Part shown: piece by piece, positions 35,087-46,858 of the stretch | Layout: each line of letters begins with the position of its first letter | Numbering within the stretch: position 1 is the first letter of the stretch | DNA from: Diphasiastrum complanatum | Lineage: Eukaryota; Streptophyta; Lycopodiopsida; Lycopodiales; Lycopodiaceae | DNA: 64,000 nt | Reading direction: 5' to 3' | Assembly (NCBI GenBank): GCA_029204225.1 | Contig: CM055095.1 | Location: forward strand, 74,145,501 to 74,209,500 | Notes under the pieces: generated by a model | Database searches by the model: none | Told to the model about the DNA's origin: nothing | What the model saw: only the letters and a program-made list of their open reading frames with translations | Position numbers and translations under genes: made by a program

Positions 35087-35518
35087 TCAAATGGATAGAT
35101 CTGACTGATCTGGCACTCTTCACACGTGTGAAGACCTGCTAGACTGTACCAGACTCGTGGATGTACTTGATCCATAAAAGGATCATCATTTTGCTAATGG
35201 TTGATGAGACTTTTGCATTCTACACTTTTGTGAGATTTCTAGTCAAAAGAATTGTGATTTTATTGAATGATTGCTATCAAGAACCTATGTACTTGTTGTT
35301 TTAGGTGCAAGCCGTACAATGGACAGTACTCCACACGTGTGAGGCCGCTCTCACTTGTTTATGAAGATTTGATCCATTTCTCTTGCTTAAATCTAAGTGT
35401 AGTGAATCTAGATCAAGATCTAAGTGTAGAACTTGATAGATCCATTGATTAAGCAACCAATAGCTCTCTCAGGATTGTTAAGTACAATCATCAATGTCCA
35501 AAAACTGAAATTTTATCA
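35087..35518 (+). repeat. L terminus (last 430 bp of its LTR)
   Basis: This is colinear with the end of the L LTR block, from ATCAAATGGATAGATCTGA to AAATTTTATCA. It is not followed by a PBS but by the R repeat, as at 49873 and (inverted) 2617. Confidence 0.85.
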
Positions 35519-36046
35519 TGACCTTCCTAATAACAACTAGGAAATGGATGATAATTGTGCCAATAAAGAGGTGCCTTCAAACCATAAGCATATGCATGGG
35601 CAAAGTCCTTAGAAATTGACCAGTTTGTAAGATTAGTGTCTTAAAATTAAGTTTCATGAGCAAGCCTTTAAGAATATAGGTGGATATATCACTTAATAAA
35701 GCTTAAATGTATTCTATGCATTACAGCCATAGGCAAAGCTTTTTTGAGAGTGTTTTGCTAGGAATTTTGAGTGGATCTATTACACCATCATTCAAGCTTG
35801 GGCTAAATCAGGGTTAGGGTTATTGGTTCACCCAAAAACCATGTGCCATATAACTTGACTATCATAAAAAAATTAAAAGCCAAAATACATTTTAGAACTA
35901 CTTGGGTCCTTTCTTATTTTGGCCCATTGATATTTTAGATCTATCTGATCTACTTCTCATGTCTTTGGCTTACAAGTGCATGTAGGAAAAATAATAATTA
36001 TTCTTCCACACAGAACACAATGAAAGTTTGAATAAATCAAACTAAT
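35519..36046 (+). repeat. R repeat, complete-looking copy (inner)
   Basis: R starts TGACCTTCCTAATAACAAC and ends TCAAACTAATAT. It is a direct repeat of 49874-50400. It has no coding capacity. At 36047 it meets the truncated gag of copia-1 (right arm). Confidence 0.88.
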
Positions 36047-36631
36047 ATTGTTTCACATGAAGGATTCTACTCTCCTCGGCCACAAGCACACTATGGAGCT
36101 TGTCAATAGAAGGTAGAGAATCTTGAATTGCAAAGCTTTGTACTAGATTGGAGAGCTCATCTCCAAGACCATTTAGAATGATTTGCACAAGCTCATCATC
36201 ATTGAAACTCTCACTTATGATGGAAAGTTCTTTATTCAAAAATTTTATTCTCAAGACAACTCTTGAGCACTCTCATCACTACCTCTCATGCTTTGAAAAA
36301 CTTTATTTCTTAGCACAAGCACTCTAGAGGTATTTTTGGATTCATAGATCCCTTTCAAGGAGTTCCAAGCCTCCTTGGCCAAGCTACAAGATGCCACTTC
36401 TTTAAGAAGTTCATTACTAGCATTCATTTTAAGACAATGCAATGCTAGTCTAGATCTTTTCTTGTACTTCACAAGATCTTGTCCTCCTCGAGGCTCTTTC
36501 TCTTCACCAAGGACAAGATCACACAAGTCTTGGAGCACTAGAAGTGACGCCATTCTTACTCTCCATATTGAATAATTACTTGAATTTAGCCTCTCACTAG
36601 TTTCAAGAAAATAGGCTCCAACTGAACCCAT
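36047..36631 (-). pseudogene. copia-1 gag, N-terminal part (right arm)
   Basis: The frame starts MGSVGAYFLETSERLNSSNY at 36631, the intact start that the left copy lost through a 2-bp deletion. It continues through the UBN2-type gag. A 1-bp deletion after ESAQE near 36254 shifts the frame. The copy ends at RILHVKQ, where R begins, so knuckle, protease and pol are missing on this side. Confidence 0.88.
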
Positions 36632-37246
36632 ATTTCACTAGTAACAAGTACAACATATGTACTATTCAAGACTTTCTCTATTCTCTTTTTCAGAATTTAG
36701 CCCCTAAGCTACTCACTTGAATTTCTCTCAACTCAAGAAGCAAGATCTACAATGATCTTAAACTCAAAGGAACATGAGAATCAAATTCTACACATTGTCA
36801 AACTATTCAATTGAAAAACTCGAATTTGACTCTTGGAAGTGCCAATGCCTTCCTATGGTGTTTAGAATGGATTTTAGTCTCTCTCTAGACTAAAAACATA
36901 AGTCTCAAAACTCACTCTCAATGATTTGGAGGTTTATCAAACATCTAACACCATTCCACATCAAAGCTACAATGAGATCAATGGATTTCCTTAAAGCAAA
37001 TCACTAGTTTCACTCTTTACAAATTGTCTTAAGTAGAAATATTGAAAAATCACTAAGATATGGTGATAGTAAAACTTCAGCAGGCTCTCACATGTGTGAG
37101 AAGTACACTTGAACTTTTCACACTAATTTGAACTTCAAATCCACAAGTAAACAATTGGTTAGTCGCCCTCCTTCAAATTGATTCTAGCACCAATGCTTTT
37201 GGCAAAATGAAGAGATTTGGATCATCATCAAAGCTCTTAGACTTGG

Positions 37247-37258
37247 CTCTGATACCAT
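37247..37258 (-). other. Primer binding site of copia-1 (right)
   Basis: The minus strand reads TGGTATCAGAGC after the LTR end TATTTGGCA, mirroring 16950-16961. Confidence 0.85.
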
Positions 37259-38229
37259 GCCAAATATTAGAGAAAAGGACTTAATTTGATTCAAAAAGTT
37301 TCAATAAGAGTGATTGGTGGCTTGGGATCTTGATCTATATCAAGACTAGCATCCAATTCTCACTTCTACTTGACAATTTCTATTGATCCAAGCAAGAACA
37401 ATAAAAAAAAATGATCCAAAAGCTTCACATGTGTGAAGTACAACAGGTGTACGGCCTGTTAACAGAGAATATGTTTACTAAGGAAATAGAAAACATTCAT
37501 TCACAAAGAATTAGCTTAAGAGAGTGAAAACACAATGATGGCTCCCGAATGAATGTATCTCAAGATTAACCTCCCAATGGATCCATCATAATCATCATAG
37601 TCTCTCTCTAGACAACTTCCAGCATGTGTGGGACAACTCATTGTACTCATCCATATCCACTTTGTGTAAGATCTATCTAATTTGCCACATCATCCATTGG
37701 TGGTTTGTGTTGACCTTCTAGATTCCTACAATCTAGAATATAACTCCTACAATTAAGGAGATTTGACATTTGACTCAAAGAAAATCTAAGTACAATGGAT
37801 CTGAATATTACAAGTGCTAATTCACACGTGTGGCGTGTGGACAAGTCCACACATGTGTGGATCCACATACATGTCAAACGAATTGCTAAAACTATGTGAA
37901 AATCGCTAAAATCTAATAGTTGTGCATTAAATTTGAGCTATGTTAGTATATGTATGAAATTTGAGCTAGATAAGATTCCCCTGATTTAATTACTCAATGG
38001 ACCATCTCGAGTGATAAAGGCCAAAATTGAGTGATCTCAAATGATATCAAATTTGGGATATTTCGTGTGGCCTAGGGATCGAATCTATCGATAAGAGGTT
38101 GAAACTCAATCAATCTAAATGTACCAAACACGATATTGGTCAATTTTCATTGCTCAATGAGCCTTTTTTAGAGATGAGGACCAAAATATAGGTTTCTTTC
38201 TTGTAGGCATCAAATTCAAGTTATCTCGA
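37259..38229 (-). repeat. copia-1 LTR end plus 826-bp segment unique to the right arm
   Basis: 37259-37403 matches the left arm. 37404-38229 has no counterpart there, because the left arm joins 16802 directly to 16803. The extra DNA contains CACACGTGTG at 37823, CACACATGTG nearby and TTCACATGTGTGAAG near 37424, like other LTRs here. It also carries several GAGCTA/TTTGAG motif units. It is probably LTR interior deleted from the left arm. No gene is present. Confidence 0.6.
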
Positions 38230-40243
38230 CAGATAGACATCAATTTGAGCTCTCTCAACAAATATGGACCAATTTCATCGATAATGAGTTGAACTTAAAC
38301 AATTCGAGTGTCCTAATAATGAGATTGCTCAAGTTTGATTGCTTCATGAATAATGTTAAATGATAAGACCTAATCGCATGTTAGGCATCATATTTGAGAT
38401 ATTTCAATGAGTGATAGGCATGAAATTTGAGCTATTTGAAGCTCATAAATTTGACATTCCTCAAATTTCATCACTTTATGAACAAACCTCGTATAATGCA
38501 TGCCAAAATATATCTTGGTTGATTCAAGCTATCTTGAGTGATAGGAATAATTTCATCCGCAAGAGATTGAAGCAATCTAAATGTCCTAAAATTGAGATCA
38601 ATGAGCTTGATTTTTCTATGTCAAGTCATAAGGACCAAAATCAAGCTATCTTGTGTGTGACATAAAATTGAATCTACTTAAATGTCGTAAACACAAGCTT
38701 ATTCTAAGTTGATCAGTCAACTTGCAATCTCAGTCATATATGAAGTGGTCATAAGCTCCTTGTGTATTAAACAACTTCTTCTTGTTAAAGAATTTGCAAA
38801 ACCATTATGTACTTTTTATTGAGGCCACATGGAGATGAGGCACCATGATTGTTATCCACTTTTTTGAGTTGCTTTAGTATAACATTTCAACCTTGCTGCA
38901 ATGCCCAATAGTAAACAAAATATTTGTAATTTCTTGATGTTCTACTTTTGAACTTGAGGGTGAAATTGATGCATATGAAAATGATTTTACCTTTCACCTT
39001 AATGTTCGACAAAATGTAGCCTTTAAAATACCTTCAAAATGATCTTTGATGTCCATGACGCGCTCCAAATCTCAACATTGTTGAGGCCATATCTAAAGGA
39101 ATGTCCCTATTTACCCTCTACTCTTAACAGAGTCAATGGTGCCTTTTGAAAAGAAATCAACGTGTTTTTTTTGTCTCTTAAAAAAATAAAAGGACCATGG
39201 ATTTGTAACCTTTGGATCAAGGCAGAGGCTACAAATCTTTGGACACCTTGATTTGACTGTTTAGTTCTAGAAGTTGTGAACATGCATTCAATGAATATGT
39301 TAATTGCTATAGGGGGCTAATGAAAACAAAGTGTCGATGCCCATGTTATAAAGATGATGAAAAAAAATACTAGCCTATCACCAGTTAATGTTAATGAGGA
39401 TATGAAATATGAGTGGGGTTATAGTATCTAAGAAAACTATTTTATAATTTAAAATGTATATTGGAAATAAATTGATTTCCTATGTGAAATTGAGACACAT
39501 ACATTTTGTAACTAGGAAAAATAATTTGTAAGTTAGAAATGGTAGAAATGTATCAAGGAAAATAAGGCTTTTCCTTAGATGCAATTGATCATCAGCACAT
39601 GCAATTTTTAGCTAGGAAAAAAGATTTCCTATTTAGAGGGGGTCCAAATCCACATTTTAACTAGAACATTTTTCCTATATAGGAAGTGATCAAAGTTCCT
39701 TGTGTAGTTTCTATTTAGAATGATAACCAAGGGTTACATCGGCGTGGAAAAGAATGCAGTTCACCAAAAACTATTGACGTCATACGCCGTCTCTCACAAA
39801 AGAGGGTTCCATCTTGGGGACATTTATTTAGAGTACTGCAAAAAAGATGATATGCGTGCACACATGATGACAAATTAGGGGACTAGTAGAGATAAAGTAG
39901 AAAGATTCATAGATGATAATTTGAATAGTGGCATTTGGAGGATAATTGAGCGAGCACAGGTGTTGGAGCTTATCATCCTTAAATCAGAACCGTGCGATGG
40001 TGTGAGGGTTTAAGGTCATGATGCTGTCGTCAGTTGATTGTACCCTTCGCATCACCAGTTATCGTTATTTTTCTGCGTGTGATTTTTTTTGCTGTAGCGT
40101 GCATGAGTAAGTGCAATGTAATACTTTCGTTTATTGGGGGCTTGAAACTAATTGATGCATTGTTATGTGCCACTCTCCTTTTCGCTTCCAATCTGTTCTG
40201 CGCTTCAGCTCACTCTCGCCTATTGTAGTTTCTAGCAATTGGA
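38230..40243. other. Downstream region of the right protease gene; no gene
   Basis: This is the mirror of 14789-16802, nearly identical in every stretch compared. It holds the degenerate motif array (38080-38660) and the TTTTCCTAG-like words. No coding sequence is supported. Confidence 0.5.
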
Positions 40244-41728
40244 TCACTCCATCGCACAATGAGCATCAGCCAGCCCCACGCGAGACTTCTCTATATCTAC
40301 CTCTACTATATGATTTGCCTGCTGGTAATTTCCGATTACATTTCTACCCATACCAACAAGGCCTGCATTCCGAATTGCCAAGCACACCGTTACCTGCTTC
40401 TCGTCTGTTGACACAATCAGCAACAAATTCTCCGCAGACAAACGCAGCTTTGCTCCCTCGCCCTGAACATGCAATTCCACGGTCGGCACTTTGGGCAGCT
40501 GCGAGCTGCTGGCTGAGACGTTGTAGCAGATGTCCAGACCAATTCCTGAAGGATCAGGTACTCTTTTCATATTCTTCGTACGGTTTAAAAAGGCTTCTTT
40601 GAGCGCATTCAAGGCTGGATCAACCAGGGCTGATAATGCAGTGCCAGTGTCCATAATTGTTCCACCATTTCCAGAGGCGTCAATGTCGAAAGCAGCGGTG
40701 GGTATGGGTAAAAGATGCCCAGCAACGCTGATTCCTGTCACGTTGATGTGATAGAACTGAGAGAGAAAATCTGATGCAGTGTTTTGAATAAGGGGCGTGT
40801 ATTGAAGATGTTGCGAGACGTATGACTTTCCGAAATGTATGAAACCTGAGGAATTGAGATTGTTAATACGATCGGGGAAGCAGTAGAAGAATACTTTCGG
40901 GTAGTGGGAGCTTATTTGTGAGATGAATGATTTGTTGCCTCGGTCTAGACCCATCAAGCCTGATGCACCAATCTCAGCTTCAATGCCTTCGTTGGTGTGC
41001 CCACACCCAAATTCAAAGTTAGTTATGGCAGTGGGAACTCCGGTAGTGGAATTGACTGTGAGAGTGTCCAGTGATAGATCTCCGATGCTAGTGCTACTGT
41101 CGCCGTATCGTACTTGGTATTTGCAAATTAGCGACTGGGAGACGTTGCAGGATGTTTGAAATCCGACACCTCCTTGCAGACAGTGTTGAGAATTGCAGGA
41201 GAGGGGATGGTACGTGGAAGATATCGTTGGATCAAAAACGGGCTCGATAATTTGTGATCCGCATATGTTGCAGGGCTGACACTGCACCCAAAGTATCTCG
41301 CTGCCGGTATCCAGGATGACAAGGATGTCTCTGCCCGGAGATCCCAGTTGCAATGGCATGTAATACTGTCCTGCGGGGTCTCCTTGTCTTCTCAGTGTGG
41401 TTGATTCCAGTCCAGGTGGTGTGTGCATATCTTTCTTACGCATCGATCCAGCTCTTATGTCTTGATATTTTGTTGCTTGTTCAGATCTTCGTTTTCTTAA
41501 ATGCGGAGCATCTCTGTGGAAAACTTTCATGCCCACTCCATGTGGGTGACTGGTACTGCGGCCAATAGCTACCAAAGCTTTGAGATTTAGGACGATATTA
41601 GAATTGATCTGCAAGGAGCCTTTATCGATCAAGCGGCCGGTTGCTCGTACTGCTCCGGCCGGGAAGAAACAACACATATACACGGCCAAAATCAAACCTA
41701 GTACTGGACACGACTTCGCAGCTGCCAT
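40244..41728 (-). CDS. Nepenthesin-like aspartic protease (A1 family), right copy
   Basis: This is an intact intronless ORF of 494 aa. It equals the left copy except for one missing residue in the signal peptide (SCPVLG against SCTPVLG) and Asn46 to Ile (left numbering). All features of a working enzyme remain: signal peptide, propeptide, DTGSEILWV, flap RYGDSS, DTGTALSALV, the cysteine-rich insert and the C-terminal GNYQQANHIVEVD. The 3' end faces the left copy across the spacer. The copies cannot be ranked as parent and duplicate from this window. Function as for the left copy: secreted or vacuolar acid protease, substrate unknown. Confidence 0.95.
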   Translation of the reverse strand: MAAAKSCPVLGLILAVYMCCFFPAGAVRATGRLIDKGSLQINSNIVLNLKALVAIGRSTSHPHGVGMKVFHRDAPHLRKRRSEQATKYQDIRAGSMRKKDMHTPPGLESTTLRRQGDPAGQYYMPLQLGSPGRDILVILDTGSEILWVQCQPCNICGSQIIEPVFDPTISSTYHPLSCNSQHCLQGGVGFQTSCNVSQSLICKYQVRYGDSSTSIGDLSLDTLTVNSTTGVPTAITNFEFGCGHTNEGIEAEIGASGLMGLDRGNKSFISQISSHYPKVFFYCFPDRINNLNSSGFIHFGKSYVSQHLQYTPLIQNTASDFLSQFYHINVTGISVAGHLLPIPTAAFDIDASGNGGTIMDTGTALSALVDPALNALKEAFLNRTKNMKRVPDPSGIGLDICYNVSASSSQLPKVPTVELHVQGEGAKLRLSAENLLLIVSTDEKQVTVCLAIRNAGLVGMGRNVIGNYQQANHIVEVDIEKSRVGLADAHCAME

Positions 41729-42788
41729 AAAGAAACGCCCAGCAACGTTCTACACCTCCTTTACGATTCACTCGGCAGCCGAAATTATTATCTGTTCTGG
41801 AGTTTGGACAGTTGCCTCAAGGCTCACAATGAGAGAAACCTTGAAATTGAATATCTTACCTCACCTCAGAGGTAGGATGCAAGGAGCAATTATATGCATA
41901 AATTTAATACAAAAAGCAGATGAAAGTGGCTGCTCTGATTGATTATGCTCTGATTTTACAGCTAAAAATTAAGCACGCACGCTCCTAATAAAATTCCACT
42001 ACGGCATTTACATATGTAAAAATGCTCTTGTTATTTGGCTCACAGTGCAAGATGCATTGGTTCAAATATCGGATCAGTGGATACAACGATCATTCATCCA
42101 ATCCAGAGAAGGGGGTGTGGGTGTAAGTGAAATGCATGTACATGATATATATGTATAGGTAGGTGGTAGGAGTAGAGATGAAGGCTGTAATGGGGAAGGA
42201 GACGAAGTGCGATGGACCAAGTCTGGCATGTAAATTAACGCGTAGCTGTGGAAACGGCAATAGATGTGCGAAGTTGCTCAAACGCGTGTCACGATGCGGC
42301 CATATTTGACCTGCAGCGCATTCATCTCCATCTCCCTCCACTGTTGTTGTTGTTAGTGCTTGTGTTTGGGGAAACTTTGTCTTTTCTTACAACCTAAAAT
42401 GTACTTAAATTTGAATGCTTCTTGGACCAAAAGCTTATTATTGCTTGCATTTTGAGGGCTCTCAATTTTTCACTACAAGTTTTACCTTCATTACGTAAAT
42501 CTTTTTGCAGTTGACCGATCCATTATAAGGCAGCCCAATATTAATCTACTCTAGAGGTCACTTCATAGATCTTTCCCAAGGCCAAGGATAGTGAAAAAAA
42601 CCACATTTTATAGCTGATTCTTTATGTTTCATTTATGCATCTTTAGGGGTCAAAATCTCTCAAGTTGTTAGATTTCCTTAAGATCCTTTCATGAGGACAA
42701 TGAGAACATTCTTGAAGTCTTTATTTCATAATGTGTGTCTACTGAATGTTATAAAAATCAATGATCTAGATTGAGTTTGAGGACTGCA
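41729..42788. other. Upstream region of the right protease gene
   Basis: This is the mirror of 12241-13300, with the same TATA-like run (42145-42158 on the minus strand). Only scattered substitutions separate it from the left copy. No gene is supported. Confidence 0.5.
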
Positions 42789-44918
42789 TCATCTTTCTCT
42801 ACACTTTTGATTGGCTGTACTTTTCAACCTAAAACTCTCATCTTTCCTGACAGTTGCATTGGGACCATTGCAAATAACTTTGAACCATTTGACATCAAAT
42901 ATGAAAAAGTTGAATTGCCTAAATCCAACTTCGTAGGATGTCATTGATTGTCCCACAATAATCAAGTTGAGAATAGAGTAAATTGGTGTCCACCGTACTT
43001 GCTCGACTCTCTTGGGTAAGATTTGCCATGACTCCACAATCGTACATGTTTCTAATTTTGTCAATGCGCTTTGTACGAAAGTGTCGTCCATGCGTCCACA
43101 GTGCATTGTATTTTTGTACTGAACGAAATGGAACTTAATGTGTTAGGGATACAACAAACATGTACAAAATTGCATGTATTAATAAACATGTGAAGGTTGA
43201 TCATCATAGCTTACATGTAAATCGCACCCCCTTGCATATTCTCGCTCTCTCTCTGTTACTTTCTGGTTGTTTGTCGAGGCTTCTCTAAGTGTATCACGTA
43301 GCCAATCAAGCGTCATGAGTAATCATAAACTAAATAAATGACATGTACCATTAGTTGGCCCAAATATGTATTGTACCTTCATGGAATGAGGACGTTGGCC
43401 ATCAAGCCCATCACGCATAGGGTGATCGGGTGGAAGGTATCGAGTGTGGCCCTCATAAATCATCGTTCGCAGATGTTGTGAGTGACGTGCTTGCAAATAC
43501 TTGCCACAAACGGGGCACACATTGTAACCACTAGTTTGGAGCCCTACATTGTTAGAAAACAACCAACTTAATCGTGGGTCGAATGTTCAAATTGAAAAAA
43601 AAATTGTGAATGCACATAAAATTTAATATAATATCATGAATCAAACCAATAACAAGGATATCTCACGTAAACAATCCCCATCGCCAGGAAAGTCGTGCAT
43701 CGTCCACATCAAGATCCCATTTACCACAACATCTCTTGTCTTAGTGGTCTTGATATATTGCTCACTTGAACTCCTTGCCATAGAATCTTTAGCTCATCTA
43801 TCAAGGGAGCCATATACACGTCATATTTTTTGCCTTGTATATTCCGGGGATAAAAAGGGCGAGCATTAGGTGCTTTTATACTTAGCCAAGGGGCATGTTG
43901 TAGTTTACAAGGACAACCGGACAGGTGGACCATGATGTGGAGCACAAACCGAATGGATTCACACCATCCATGGCCAACCCCAAATGCAAATGGCGAGGCT
44001 CATCCCTAAACTCATGCTAGGTAGCATCCACGTGCTTTCATGCTGGAGAATCGGCAGGGATCCTCATAGTATCGTCGGATGAACGATTGCTTGAATGCCA
44101 TGTCATTAGCTCCGTGATGGAATTACACTTAAACATGTGGCGTATCCTAGATATGATGGGAAAATGTGTTACCAGCTTGGCGGGTATTGTCGCTCCTTGT
44201 AAATCTTGCCTGTAGCGGTGTTCCCCATAGCGTGGACACGTGCTTGCCTCCTCAAGCTCATCTCGATATAATATGCAATCGTTGGGACATGTATGGATGC
44301 TCTTGTAATCCATGCCAACCGCGGATAGCATTTTATTGGCTTCTTGTCAAGACGTCGCCATGGTGTTATTTGGGGGCAACATTTTCCTGAGCAAACTACG
44401 ACAAAATATAAATTTACGTAATTAGTTATATATATTCTCTCGCAACGCATGAATTAAAAGAAAACGAGATTAGGGCAATTTGCCTATAACACACCATCAT
44501 GAAGCAAGCAAGCTTATCCAAACAACTCTGTCACGCTCGCATCCGACCACCCGTACTTAGTTTGCAGGTTCAAAAGTAGCAAACAAGCTCGCAACTTTGA
44601 CATTCGTACACCCTCGTACAAAGGATTGGATGCCAAGCCACGCATCATCTATTCTTCCCTTGTCAATGTGGCCTCGTGGTGGGTTTGTGAAGAATGCATC
44701 CATAATGTCATCCATGTCCCCCTCGTGATCATGCGATGTGAATGGTATTTCCTCGTGTGTTGTGTCTTCTCGGGACATCTCTTCGTGCAAGTCCACGAGT
44801 GGTGTATGCAAGGAAAGTGGTGGCTCTCGTGCGCTTGCACATTTGAATCTTGCGGATTGCATGACAATATTTGGTTGAATTCTTCGATAGTCATGTGAGT
44901 GTGAGTCATCATCCTACA
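42789..44918 (-). pseudogene. CACTA (TNP2-type) transposase, right copy
   Basis: The blocks match those at 10141-12240. It keeps a longer continuous stretch at 44331-44038: YKSIHTCPNDCILYRDE, then IPAKLVTHFPIISRIRHMFK and ELMTWHSSNRSSDDTMRIPAD. The left copy has a deletion there. Downstream blocks (YDVYMAPLIDELKILW; GYNVCPVCGKY; FFIFDVKWFK) follow. The part beyond about 43640 (nearer the outer end) differs visibly from the left, while the part below it is identical at protein level. Frameshifts and stops make it non-functional. Confidence 0.82.
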
Positions 44919-45167
44919 CAATACAAGTGCAACAACAATCAAGAACACCTGAATATTCCTCCAATCAGAAAGGGCGCCAAACAACATACATGGAAAAGGA
45001 GTGTACAATTAATTTATCTAATTTTAGAAATACAAAGAGGTTTTCAAAGTATAACTCACCGAAGAACCGACCTCCATCCGCACAAATAATGACTCCCTCT
45101 CAATTTGACCATACATGCGAACATGTGATATAGTGGTGTGTTGTTCTCGTCGTAGTGCATACTTACA

Positions 45168-45464
45168 TTGTAGTGCTATACCAACAAGGTTAATATAGAT
45201 TTTGTAGTCAATAATGTCGAACCCACAGAGGACAACGTTAGAAAGTTATGTATTTGGTACACTTTATGATTTATTTCGAGTGAAGTGGCTTCGAGCGTTA
45301 TTCTGGTTATCAACAGACATTAGAAAGTGACCAGTATTACTCGTGTTGGGGGTGTGTGGTGTTAATAATTCCAGAACAACAGTCTTGCCTCTATCAAATC
45401 GAATGAAATGCGTTCTACAGGTGAGATGTTATCAGAGTAGTACAGCAATACTACACTGCGACTA
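45168..45464 (-). repeat. Remnant of gypsy 3' LTR (right arm)
   Basis: This is the counterpart of the last 295 bp or so of the LTR at 8619-9891, ending TGTAGTGCTATACC on the plus strand. The rest of the LTR, the polypurine tract and most of the extra ORF were removed by the deletion whose junction is near 45465. Confidence 0.85.
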
Positions 45465-46858
45465 ATTATTCGTGTCACTTTCTCCTCTTGGAAATTATCG
45501 ACAGATGCACAAGGCAAGCGCAGTTTCTGTCTTTATTCGTGTCACTTGCTCCTCTTGCAAATGTTTCTAAAGAACGACATTGTGCTTATTGGCATCCAGC
45601 AGTTGTTGTTTTAAAGAATCAATAGTAGTATGATAATTTATAGGCTTGGCCTCAATCGCCTTATTGATTTCTTTCAAAGAATCTGCTTCCTTGGTGGCGG
45701 TGTGAAGCTGTGTTTCGAGGACACGACTTCGGTCGATCAGCTTGGTGTTGTCTGATTCGAGCAAATCAATTTTCTCACTGAAACTTCCGCTCTGCTTCTA
45801 TCAGGTCCAAGATGTTCTTCTGATTGTAACGATTAAATTCATGTATATCAGCCACTAAATTCTTGGCTCTGTTGGTCATGGATGTAAACCACCGGAACTG
45901 GTTGTCAAGTTCATCAGCATCTTCATCAGCTGCTCCGGTGCCTTCTACTGCAATTGCTCAAGCCCTGTCTGAAGTGTCAGACTAGTTGCATCTTCATCCG
46001 AGACGCTTGAATTCTTCTGCTTCTGTGAGGTTGACCAGAGGCTGGCTTTGTTGATTCAGCAACTGCAACTCCATCTGTATCCATGGCCATGGTAGCAACT
46101 GCATCTATCTGAGAGGCTACAACATCAATTTCCATAGTAGTTGTAACTACTACCTCGATTGTTGGCGCAACAGCTGCTGTAGTGGCTATGGTAGGAATGA
46201 TCAAGAGGGTGGAGAGGTCGATTGGCCTTGGAGGCAACAGCCTTCCCATCAGCATGGTTTCTCCTGATCACTTAGGACTCCAAAATGGTCGCATAATTGC
46301 AAAACATGCGCTCCTACTCCAGAAAAGTTTTGGTGTTTGATCCACCTCAAAAAAGCCTTGTATGCAATGATGCCAAAGCATACAGGATTGCCGGCTAAAG
46401 CGTCCAATAAATACTCAAAATTATGCACCGAAATGGTTGCATCCACATCTGTCAAAAAACTAACTTGATTGGCGTATTTACAAAACATTTTGAATGTGGC
46501 GTCCTTGATCATTGAAATTTTGTAGCCCTTCGTAGGTACGAAGCATCAGGAAATATTTGTCTTTGTCCATGGCACCTTTGTTCGTAGAAATGACTTTACC
46601 ATCAAGTGGCAAACGTAGAGCTGTGGAGAATACTTCCTCCGAGATAGTAAAAAACTTGCCTCGCACATGAACTTTAAAATCAACATCAGATACTGAGTGA
46701 ATGGAATTCACAAATTCAGTATTGACTTCAAAAAGAATGACTGATGGTTCCACTTTCAAACTTCCCAAACTGCATTGATTTAGAAAGGACTAGATTGATG
46801 ACAGCCGGATTCTTGTGCGTGCATTCCAGTTGATAGAAGAGCTAGATCCAGAAGCCAT
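45465..46858 (-). pseudogene. Gypsy extra ORF, right copy, C-terminally deleted
   Basis: The start is MASGSSSS at 46858. The N-terminal domain matches the left copy (EFVNSIHSVSDVDFKVHVRG), followed by TISVHNFEYLLDALAG, the Ala/Thr/Val linker and the coiled-coil start (ESDNTKLIDRSRVLETQLHT; TIDSLKQQLLDANKHNVVL). It then runs into the 2.58-kb deletion. Residue differences from the left copy (for example Gln/Arg, Asn/Asp, Phe/Leu) look like transitions. Frame breaks are present. Confidence 0.68.
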
